DNA from: an uncultured Eggerthella sp.
GTDB taxonomy: Bacteria > Actinomycetota > Coriobacteriia > Coriobacteriales > Eggerthellaceae
Length of the DNA stretch: 22,688 nt
Direction: 5' to 3'
Assembly: GCA_900548955.1 (NCBI GenBank)
Contig: URMQ01000014.1
Span: 1 to 22,688, forward strand
Under the pieces are notes generated by a model. That model was not told the origin of the DNA. It ran no database searches and was given only the letters and a program-made list of their open reading frames with translations. Positions 15,813 to 21,804 of the stretch are shown one piece after another (within the stretch, counting starts at the first letter, position 1; every line of letters begins with the position of its first letter). Made by a program: the position numbers and the translations under genes.

Positions 15813-16652
15813 TTAAGCCTCTTCCACCTCAAAAGGATTATTTGCGATATCTTCTGGTGAGACCCTATAAAGCTCGTCAATAAACGCAACCTTAAAGCTT
15901 GCTGGAGCACTTGCGCTCTGCTCGGCTCGGGTTCCAGCTATATTGTAGTGCGCCACACCCGCTAACGCTGCAGTAAAAGGATCTGCAACGCAAGCATACA
16001 CAGCCAAAACTCCACCTTGCGAGCATCCAAAACCAGTCACTTTCGACATAAGAGAAGATCCGCCATGTGAATACGCCACTACTTCGCCGTTGGTAACGAG
16101 ATCGGTTTGCCCCGATACCGCAACAGCGCCACCTGTGTAACGAGCTAGCGCAACCGCAGCATCGCGTGCAGTAGCAACCTCGTCGGTACTATCCACTCCA
16201 CGAGCACGGGAAAGATCTTCTGTGGTGCCTTCCAGATTCCACAAACTCGCAAGAGCAATAATTTCTGAAGCATTACCGCGAATGATCGTGGGCTTGTATT
16301 GTTTTACCTCAAGCAGCAGATCAGTGCGCTGTTGACCAATACCAATACCAACAGGATCAATTACCCAAGACTTGCCTGCATTAAACGCTGCTGCTGCAGT
16401 TCGAGGAATGGTTTCAGTATAGATAGGAAATTGAGTACCCATATTAAGATATACCGCTCCCCCTGCTGCAACTAAGCATTCACCTTCATCGGGCAGATAC
16501 ACCATTGCTGCCGATCCGCCCACCGCAAGTTGAGCATTTGCCACAAAGTCAATCGTTACCGTGTTGGTTACTGATCCTGCCATAGGATTAGTAGCGCGAA
16601 CTTCTTCGACTGCTTTCACGATGTTTTGCTTGATTTGTTCGGATTCAATCAC
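15813..16652 (-). CDS. thiM: Hydroxyethylthiazole kinase
   Basis: This 279-residue ribokinase-fold enzyme phosphorylates the thiazole moiety in thiamine salvage. Visible motifs are NPMAGSVTNTVTIDFVANAQLAVGGSAAM (about 22-50), WVIDPVGIG (97-105), RGNASEIIAL (125-134) and the active-site loop VTGFGCSQGG with Cys210. The loop has Phe where many family members have Thr (VTGTGC). The GTG start at 16652 has TAAGGAG 6-7 nt upstream. It is the first gene behind the TPP riboswitch and terminator. Confidence 0.94.
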   Translation of the reverse strand: MIESEQIKQNIVKAVEEVRATNPMAGSVTNTVTIDFVANAQLAVGGSAAMVYLPDEGECLVAAGGAVYLNMGTQFPIYTETIPRTAAAAFNAGKSWVIDPVGIGIGQQRTDLLLEVKQYKPTIIRGNASEIIALASLWNLEGTTEDLSRARGVDSTDEVATARDAAVALARYTGGAVAVSGQTDLVTNGEVVAYSHGGSSLMSKVTGFGCSQGGVLAVYACVADPFTAALAGVAHYNIAGTRAEQSASAPASFKVAFIDELYRVSPEDIANNPFEVEEA

Positions 16653-16701
16653 CGCATTCTCCTTACATTAGACATTCACCAATTCCATGCTGCGACCCAA
16701 A

Positions 16702-16732
16702 CAAAAAGGAGCGCTGCATAGACAGCGCTCCT
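16702..16732 (-). terminator. Riboswitch-controlled intrinsic terminator upstream of thiM
   Basis: On the minus strand a perfect 10-bp stem AGGAGCGCTG/CAGCGCTCCT with a 6-nt loop (16732-16707) is followed by TTTTTGTTT. It lies about 13 nt after the TPP aptamer and 50 nt before the thiM start, the right place for a riboswitch expression platform. Confidence 0.93.
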
Positions 16733-16744
16733 AGAAAACCTAAG

Positions 16745-16832
16745 AATCTGCTCCCTACGCCAGTACTAACTGTCAGGTTCAAAGGGTTGGGCTTTTGCCC
16801 TCTCAGCCTTTCACGAATTCAAGGCACCCCTG
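16745..16832 (-). promoter_or_regulatory. TPP (THI-element) riboswitch aptamer
   Basis: Read on the minus strand the THI-box core is plain: GGGGTGCCTTG at the 5' side of P1, GGCTGAGAGGG, then CCCTTTGAACCTGA, and GGCGTAGGGAGCA closing P1. TPP binding to this aptamer lowers expression of thiamine genes, here through the adjacent terminator. It controls thiM, the MTH1187-type gene, thiE and the MBL-fold gene as one transcript. Confidence 0.96.
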
Positions 16833-16844
16833 CATGTATTTATT

Positions 16845-16872
16845 AGTGTAATCAAAAACCGACCAACGCCAA
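16845..16872 (-). promoter_or_regulatory. Predicted promoter of the thi operon
   Basis: On the minus strand TTGGCG (16872-16867) and TACACT (16850-16845) are separated by 16 nt, placing the transcript start a few bases before the TPP aptamer. TTGGTC with TAAATA 18 nt further on is a weaker overlapping alternative. Confidence 0.55.
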
Positions 16873-16916
16873 CACATTGGTAGTTCATCGGTAGATTATT
16901 CACGTAAAAGAAACGT

Positions 16917-16946
16917 TTGTTAGAATTATCTGCGCTATGGTAAATA
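16917..16946 (+). promoter_or_regulatory. Candidate promoter for the DUF554 gene
   Basis: TTGTTA (16917-16922) and TAAATA (16941-16946) with an 18-nt spacer, about 130 nt before the start codon. The fit is moderate and no other better site is visible in the divergent region. Confidence 0.35.
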
Positions 16947-17081
16947 ACGTACGCATTTGCCACAAAGCGACCATTTGTAACGATAACCGCATTTACACCA
17001 TTACGTGCTACGCGAATACACTGCAGGATTTGCCGAGCACAATTAGTACACAGGAAGCTTGCAAGAAAGGAGTACCACCGC

Positions 17082-17783
17082 ATGATAGGAACCATTATCA
17101 ATGCGTGTGCCATTCTTGTAGGAAGCTCTATCGGTAGCGTAATTAAACGTGGACTAAAACCGAAATATCAGGAAGCTATTTTCACTGCACTTGGCGTTGC
17201 CACTATCGGGCTTGGCCTGAATGCTGCTATTCAAAATATGCCGAACAGCAATTACCCTGTCTTATTTATCGTAAGCATGGCACTTGGTGCGGTAATTGGA
17301 ACTGCACTGAATTTAGAAGAACGCTTCAAAAAAGCCGTATCCAAACGAGCAAAAAACGGCACCGAATTTGCTCGTGGACTTTCTACTGCCATTATGCTTT
17401 TCTGTGTAGGAACACTATCTATATTAGGACCAATTAACAGCGCACTTTATGGCGATGAAACCTTTCTTTTAACGAATGCAACGCTCGATTTTGTTTCTTC
17501 TATCGTTCTTGCTGCCACATTTGGCATCGGCATTGCTCTTGCCGCAGTAGTACTCTTTTGTTGGCAGGGTACCATCTTTTTACTAGCAAGCTTTTTAGCT
17601 CCCTATATGAGCGGCGGCCTTATGACAGAAATTGGCATCGTGGGTGGTCTGCTTATTTTGGCAACAGGCATCAATCTTTTAAAGATTAAAGAAATACCCA
17701 CGATGAATATGCTACCCGCTTTATTCGTGCCACCTATATGGTTTGCGATCGTTTCCTTTGTGGGCAGTTTAGGGATACTTTAA
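17082..17783 (+). CDS. DUF554 family membrane protein
   Basis: This 233-residue protein has about seven hydrophobic spans and the DUF554 (YdfK/YqgA) hallmarks: MIGTIINACAILVGSSIGS at the start, GLGLNAAIQ near 46-54, a conserved ILGPINSALYGD loop (about 113-124), and LPALFVPPIWF near the end. AAGGAG (about 17066) lies 9-10 nt before the ATG. The function of this family is not established; transport or channel activity is often assumed. It is a single gene converging on the SMR genes. Confidence 0.9.
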   Translation: MIGTIINACAILVGSSIGSVIKRGLKPKYQEAIFTALGVATIGLGLNAAIQNMPNSNYPVLFIVSMALGAVIGTALNLEERFKKAVSKRAKNGTEFARGLSTAIMLFCVGTLSILGPINSALYGDETFLLTNATLDFVSSIVLAATFGIGIALAAVVLFCWQGTIFLLASFLAPYMSGGLMTEIGIVGGLLILATGINLLKIKEIPTMNMLPALFVPPIWFAIVSFVGSLGIL

Positions 17784-17853
17784 TTATCTTGTTGTTTGAT
17801 GCTTCTTCCCTTGCGCATTCGTTTGTCGCCCCAAATCGCGTCAAAACCATTGC

Positions 17854-17943
17854 GCGTTCTGCACTTTCTACATGTTCTACGCGTTTTACACATTTTGCAC
17901 GCTTCAAACGCTCTACGCGTTTTGCATCTCTTGTGCTTTTTCC
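17854..17943. repeat. 9-bp minisatellite across the end of the second SMR gene
   Basis: Ten 9-mers in a row can be laid out from 17854: GCGTTCTGC, ACTTTCTAC, ATGTTCTAC, GCGTTTTAC, ACATTTTGC, ACGCTTCAA, ACGCTCTAC, GCGTTTTGC, ATCTCTTGT, GCTTTTTCC. The longer block TCTACGCGTTTT recurs at a 36-nt distance (17876 and 17912). The SMR stop codon (17913-17915) lies inside the array, so the last codons of that gene are repeat units. On the plus strand, as DUF554 mRNA, the array is pyrimidine-rich and G-poor. Confidence 0.75.
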
Positions 17944-18350
17944 TGCATTTTTCGAGCTTCAAGTTCGTCAGTTCCCGTATTCAAGAAATACACGCCTACC
18001 ACTACAAGACCCAAACCTAAAGCAGTAAGCGGAGTAAAAGGATCATGCCAAACAAGCACGCCTACCAACATGGTGAGCGCCGATCCTACACCACCCCAAA
18101 TGCCATAGACCAAACCAAGCGGCATGTGTTCAAGAATACGAACCAGCAAGATAAAGGATGCTAAATAGCCCACAATAGTGATAACACTTGGCACTGGCAC
18201 GGTAAAACCTTCTGCCATTTTCAAAGATATCGTTGCAATTACTTCGCAAATAATCGAAATACCTAAAAGTAAAAACCAGAATCGTTTGGATGCACTTAGT
18301 TTCTTAATTTCTTGCTTTTTCTCGCTTTGGAATGTTTCAATACTTCCCAT
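17913..18350 (-). CDS. SMR-family multidrug efflux subunit (second of a pair)
   Basis: This 145-residue protein has the four-helix small-multidrug-resistance fold: CEVIATISLKMAEGF (about 33-47) with the membrane-embedded glutamate of helix 1, VYGIWGGVGSALT in helix 3, and a fourth helix ending VYFLN. It has a charged N-terminal lead of about 20 residues and a charged tail (about 128-145, ELEARKMQEKAQEMQNA) whose codons belong to the 9-bp repeat. The start is 2 nt after the stop of the first SMR gene, so the two likely form a heterodimer like EbrAB or YkkCD. It exports cationic drugs in exchange for protons. Confidence 0.9.
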   Translation of the reverse strand: MGSIETFQSEKKQEIKKLSASKRFWFLLLGISIICEVIATISLKMAEGFTVPVPSVITIVGYLASFILLVRILEHMPLGLVYGIWGGVGSALTMLVGVLVWHDPFTPLTALGLGLVVVGVYFLNTGTDELEARKMQEKAQEMQNA

Positions 18351-18352
18351 GA

Positions 18353-18670
18353 TTAGACACCTAATTTCAAAATAACAATGCCACCAATAATTAAAGTAAG
18401 TCCAACAATCTTTTTCAGATTGAATCCCTCTTTCCAAATAATGGCACCCACAATTGCAGTAAGAGCAATACCTGCACCCGTCCAGATAGCGTAGACAGGC
18501 CCAAGAGGCAACATCATAAGCACCTGCGAGATGCACCAAAATGCAACGACATAACCCACAACGATACCCACAACGGGCAACTTATATTTAAAGCCCTGCG
18601 ACGCTTTAAGCATGGAGTCAGCAAACACCTCCGCACATACCGCAATGGCTATCATGAGATAAGGATTCAT
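18353..18670 (-). CDS. SMR-family multidrug efflux subunit (first of a pair)
   Basis: This 105-residue protein has the standard SMR length and four helices. It shows CAEVFADSMLKASQGF (about 10-25) with the proton/drug-binding Glu, LGPVYAIWTGAGIALTAIVG (helix 3) and LTLIIGGIVILKL (helix 4). The start at 18670 has AAAGGG 6-7 nt upstream. An in-frame extension to 18802 would add 44 Lys-rich residues encoded by the 15-bp repeats and is unlikely to be translated. It is the first gene behind the MerR-type promoter at 18868-18898. Confidence 0.92.
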   Translation of the reverse strand: MNPYLMIAIAVCAEVFADSMLKASQGFKYKLPVVGIVVGYVVAFWCISQVLMMLPLGPVYAIWTGAGIALTAIVGAIIWKEGFNLKKIVGLTLIIGGIVILKLGV

Positions 18671-18699
18671 TTTTACCCTTTCAAATCGAGGCGTTGTTT

Positions 18700-18790
18700 C
18701 TTCGGCTCGAGCTCTGCCTTTACAAGCTTTGCCTTTTACGAGCTTCGTCTTCATGAGCTTTACCTTTACGAATTCCACCTTCAAAAGGCA
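18700..18790. repeat. 15-bp tandem repeat in the SMR leader
   Basis: Units read on the plus strand are TGCCTTTACAAGCTT (18715), TGCCTTTTACGAGCTT (18730), CGTCTTCATGAGCTT (18746), TACCTTTACGAATTC (18761) and CACCTTCAAAAGGCA (18776), with a partial unit before 18715. It lies in the 5' leader of the minus-strand SMR transcript, between the MerR-type promoter and the first SMR start. Confidence 0.75.
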
Positions 18791-18867
18791 GCTTTCATTC
18801 AAGTGCCAAGCTAGACGCCGCTTTGCAATTAAAGACAGTTTTCAATTGCCTGCTTTTTCGAATTGCT

Positions 18868-18898
18868 ATGCTAAACTCTGCCCCAAGGGTAGAGTCAA
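18868..18898 (-). promoter_or_regulatory. MerR-type promoter with 19-bp spacer and dyad, driving the SMR genes
   Basis: On the minus strand TTGACT (18898-18893) and TAGCAT (18873-18868) are separated by 19 nt, the over-long spacer typical of MerR-activated promoters. The dyad ACTCTGCCC-CAA-GGGTAGAGT (18875-18895, one mismatched pair) fills the spacer. It closely resembles known operators of drug-sensing MerR proteins. It overlaps the Shine-Dalgarno region of merR on the other strand, so MerR should both activate the SMR genes and affect its own expression. A TATGCT (18867-18872) on the plus strand may be the merR -10. Confidence 0.85.
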
Positions 18899-18907
18899 GG
18901 AGTCATC

Positions 18908-19765
18908 ATGAGAAATTCACTTCTTTCAATAGGCGAGGCAGCAAAACTGAAAAACGTCAGCATAAAAGCACTTCGCTATTACGAAAAACTGGGCATTTTC
19001 AATCCTGCCTACATCGACCCACAAAGTGGATACCGCTACTATTCACCTGCTCAGCTCTTCGATCTTGATGTGATATTGACCTGCGGAGAACTTGGCATAC
19101 CGCTTAAACACATCCTTGATTATCAAACCGAACAAGGCACCATAGATTTGCGTCAATTACTTATCGAAGGATCTGAGCTTGCCGAACAAAAGATGAAACG
19201 AGCACATCAGTCGCTTCTTCAGATCAATTCATATTTAGAAGAGATGGAGCAACAAGACAGTTTTCGCCACTGCGCCAACACCTACACACGGACAATGCCT
19301 TCACACTATTTTTGCGCCAAACCTTGGGATATTAATCGTGCCTTTGAAATAAAGAAGTACTTAAAAACCATGAGCGATCTTTATCAGCTTGCCGATCAAC
19401 TCGACACAACGCCGCTCTACTTTCAGGGATTACTTATCGATACGACTTCAACCGAAAAAGCACCTGCGTGCCAAGCGTATGTAGCGGTTGATTTGTATCC
19501 CAGCAAATCTAGAGTTGATATGCCTGCAATTGATACACCAAACAATAAAACAACAATCGAATACCTTCCCGAAGATACCTACACAGGATTTCGCATCGAA
19601 AGCAACGACTTAACCGAATGTGTTGACACGGCACTTACGTATGCCAAAGAACATCCAGGTTTCTATGTCATGACCGAAATCTGGGATGCAGAACTCGCTG
19701 CCAATACCTTCATCATAGAACTGTTGCAAAGTGGTAAAATTCTGAACGTTTCTGTTCCCGACTAA
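18908..19765 (+). CDS. MerR-family regulator with drug-binding (GyrI-like) C-terminal domain
   Basis: This 285-residue protein has an N-terminal MerR helix-turn-helix (about 6-75; LSIGEAAKLKNVSIKALRYYEKLG, then SGYRYYSPAQLFDLDVI), a dimerisation helix (about 85-118) and a C-terminal effector domain (about 125-285) of the BmrR/GyrI kind. This makes it a BmrR-like sensor of cationic or aromatic drugs. AAGGAG lies 5 nt before the ATG. The SMR efflux genes are divergent behind a 19-bp-spacer promoter, and the NSS symporter gene starts 14 nt after its stop on the same strand. Confidence 0.92.
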   Translation: MRNSLLSIGEAAKLKNVSIKALRYYEKLGIFNPAYIDPQSGYRYYSPAQLFDLDVILTCGELGIPLKHILDYQTEQGTIDLRQLLIEGSELAEQKMKRAHQSLLQINSYLEEMEQQDSFRHCANTYTRTMPSHYFCAKPWDINRAFEIKKYLKTMSDLYQLADQLDTTPLYFQGLLIDTTSTEKAPACQAYVAVDLYPSKSRVDMPAIDTPNNKTTIEYLPEDTYTGFRIESNDLTECVDTALTYAKEHPGFYVMTEIWDAELAANTFIIELLQSGKILNVSVPD

Positions 19766-19779
19766 AGAGAAAGTGAACC

Positions 19780-21207
19780 ATGAGTAATAAAGCATTTGAT
19801 ACAGCAGCAAATGCTGGTTCTTCTCGCGAGCATTTTGCCTCACGTATTGGATTTATCCTTATTGCTGCTGGATGCGCAATTGGTATCGGTAACGTTTGGC
19901 GTTTCCCCTACATCACCGGTGAATATGGTGGCGGCGCATTTGTATTGTTGTATCTGATCTTCTTGGTAATTCTAGGCCTACCTGTTATGGTCATGGAATT
20001 TGCGGTAGGTCGCGCTGCTCAAAAGAGTGCTGCACAAGCCTTTGACATCCTTGAGCCAAAACGTCGTTTCCACTGGTTTTCTTGGTGGGGCTATATTGGC
20101 TGCATGATTCTGATGATGTTTTACACCACTGTTGCAGGTTGGATGCTTGCCTATATTCCAAAGATGGCAACAGGAACCTTTAATGGTGGCGGAAGCGAAG
20201 TGGCGGCAAATGTCTTCAACGCAATGCTTGCCAATCCGAGTGAACTTATTGGCTGGATGTTAGCTGCTGTTGCTATTGGATTTGCTATTTGCAGCCTTGG
20301 TCTGCAAAAGGGCGTTGAGCGCATCACAAAATGGATGATGGCGATTTTGTTCGTCGTCATGATTGCGCTATGCATACGAACTATGACGCTACCAGGTGGT
20401 GCCGAAGGCATTGCCTTTTATCTGATTCCCGACTTCTCTCGTTTATTCGAGAACGGATGGTCGACCTTTGGTGAGGCAACTTATGCCGCAATGGGGCAAG
20501 CGTTCTTCTCGCTTTCCTTGGGTATTGCCGCTATGGAAATCTTTGGCTCCTACATTAAGCGTGAGCGTCGCTTAACCAGCGAAGCAATTTCTGTAACAGC
20601 CCTTAATACCGTTGTTGCTATTCTTGCTGGTTTGATTATCTTCCCTGCATGCTTCGCTTACGGAGTAACCCCCGATTCCGGTCCTTCTTTGGTTTTTGTC
20701 ACTTTGCCATTGGTGTTTGCACAAATGCCCTTGGGAGAACTTTGGGGTGCTTTGTTCTTCGTATTCATGAGCTTTGCAGCACTTTCCACGGTTATCGCAG
20801 TTTTCGAAAACCTTATTAGCTGGTGCATGGATAAATGGGGCATGCCTCGTTCAAAAGCAGTTGCTATCAACGGTGTTTTGGTAATCATTTTGAGCCTTCC
20901 CTGTGCACTCGGATTCAATGTATTGTCTGGCGTTACTATCCCTGCTATTGGCGATATTCAATCGATCGAAGACTTCATCGTATCCAACAACATGCTGCCT
21001 TTGGGCTCCTTGATCTTTGTTTTGTTCTGTACACGTCGTTATGGCTGGGGCTGGAAGAACTTTGTTGCAGAAGCAAATATGGGCAAAGGTATTGCTTTTC
21101 CCGCATGGAGCCGCATTTGGGTATCCTATGGCATTCCTGTACTGATCATTATCATCTTCATCATGGGTTATGCGCCAAAAATAATGACATGGCTTGGATT
21201 GGGCTAA
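19780..21207 (+). CDS. Sodium-dependent (NSS/SNF family) symporter
   Basis: This 475-residue membrane protein has 11-12 helices. Helix 1 carries the family motif GCAIGIGNVWRFPYITGEYGGGAF (about 31-54), whose unwound GNVWRFP part binds Na+ and substrate. Other family-like stretches are EFAVGRAAQ and GQAFFSLSLGIAAMEIFGSY. Bacterial members take up amino acids such as tryptophan, tyrosine or leucine with Na+. The Shine-Dalgarno (GAGAAAG) is weak, and the gene starts 14 nt after merR, so it is probably translated from the merR transcript. A strong terminator follows at 21345-21394. Confidence 0.93.
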   Translation: MSNKAFDTAANAGSSREHFASRIGFILIAAGCAIGIGNVWRFPYITGEYGGGAFVLLYLIFLVILGLPVMVMEFAVGRAAQKSAAQAFDILEPKRRFHWFSWWGYIGCMILMMFYTTVAGWMLAYIPKMATGTFNGGGSEVAANVFNAMLANPSELIGWMLAAVAIGFAICSLGLQKGVERITKWMMAILFVVMIALCIRTMTLPGGAEGIAFYLIPDFSRLFENGWSTFGEATYAAMGQAFFSLSLGIAAMEIFGSYIKRERRLTSEAISVTALNTVVAILAGLIIFPACFAYGVTPDSGPSLVFVTLPLVFAQMPLGELWGALFFVFMSFAALSTVIAVFENLISWCMDKWGMPRSKAVAINGVLVIILSLPCALGFNVLSGVTIPAIGDIQSIEDFIVSNNMLPLGSLIFVLFCTRRYGWGWKNFVAEANMGKGIAFPAWSRIWVSYGIPVLIIIIFIMGYAPKIMTWLGLG

Positions 21208-21233
21208 GATACATCGAGCGAGTATTCCGGATT

Positions 21234-21338
21234 GGATCCCGCTCCACCAAATAAGATCTCGTTCCACCAAATCGGATCCCGCTTCGAAAAATGAGCCTCG
21301 CTCCACCAAATAAGATCTTGCTCCACTAATTCGGATCT
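21234..21338. repeat. 20-bp tandem repeat after the NSS gene
   Basis: Units are GGATCCCGCTCCACCAAATA (21234), AGATCTCGTTCCACCAAATC (21254), GGATCCCGCTTCGAAAAATG (21274), AGCCTCGCTCCACCAAATA (21294, one base shorter), AGATCTTGCTCCACTAATTC (21313) and a final GGATCT. GGATC and AGATC starts mostly alternate, suggesting a 40-bp higher unit. The plus-strand RNA is C-rich (8 C and 3 G in the first unit). Confidence 0.92.
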
Positions 21339-21344
21339 AAATGC

Positions 21345-21395
21345 AATCAGGCAATCACCTTCGGGCGAACCTTCGGGCGATTGCCTGATTTTTTG
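21345..21395 (+). terminator. Rho-independent terminator of the NSS gene with duplicated loop
   Basis: A perfect 12-bp stem AATCAGGCAATC/GATTGCCTGATT (21345-21356/21379-21390) is followed by a T run to 21394. The loop contains a 12-bp tandem duplication, CCTTCGGGCGAA (21358-21369) and CCTTCGGGCGA (21370-21380), so the hairpin itself looks enlarged by slippage. Confidence 0.92.
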
Positions 21396-21804
21396 TATCA
21401 ACTAGAAGCATCTTCCTTAAAGAAAAAAATTCCAGGAAATAGAAGGGGAAACGGTAAATTAGGCACGATTTGCATCACATAATCGCTCTATTCTATTCGG
21501 AAATCACATATCTTTGGCAATTTATGCGGTGCATGTATGATTTTTGCCAAAATAAAGGCGATTTGAATCTAGGATCCTGAGATTGCTTTAGAAACCTAGT
21601 ACAAATCGCCTTAAATTTGTCATTTATACCTGCAAATACAGGAAATTCTGAAAATATACCTCATTCCGTATTTGCTACTGCTGAAACTTTAGTACGAATT
21701 GGGCGGTTTGGCTGGGCGGTTTGGCTGAGCGGTTTGACACCATATGGGCTTCGATCCTGTCTTAGCCCCTCGCCGACTTAGCTAACACCCTACCAATCTT
21801 AAAA
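21396..21804. other. Gene-free region with three strong inverted repeats before accA
   Basis: No coding region is credible. Three inverted repeats follow each other. The first is TTTGGCAA/TTGCCAAA (21513-21520/21544-21551), with an inner ATGC-GGT-GCAT. The second is AAGGCGATTTG/CAAATCGCCTT (21555-21565/21602-21612), with inner CTAGG/CCTAG. The third is GCAAATAC-a-GGAA/TTCC-GTATTTGC (21632-21644/21664-21675). On the minus strand the middle one is followed by TATTTT and could end accA transcription. The 13-bp array at 21701-21739 lies between these and accA. Confidence 0.6.
21701..21739. repeat. 13-bp tandem repeat downstream of accA
   Basis: GGGCGGTTTGGCT occurs twice exactly (21701, 21714), then GAGCGGTTTGACA (21727). 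The minus-strand RNA (accA transcript) reads AGCCAAACCGCCC, with 7 C and 2 G per unit, which is a Rho-utilisation-like composition. Confidence 0.9.

Noticed and set aside
16811..17113. Minus-strand frame over the riboswitch and promoter region
   Set aside because: It covers the TPP aptamer and promoter, with no family match.
20835..21309. Overlapping frames within and after the NSS gene on both strands
   Set aside because: They lie in other frames of a clear membrane-protein gene or in the 20-bp repeats, and show no family features.
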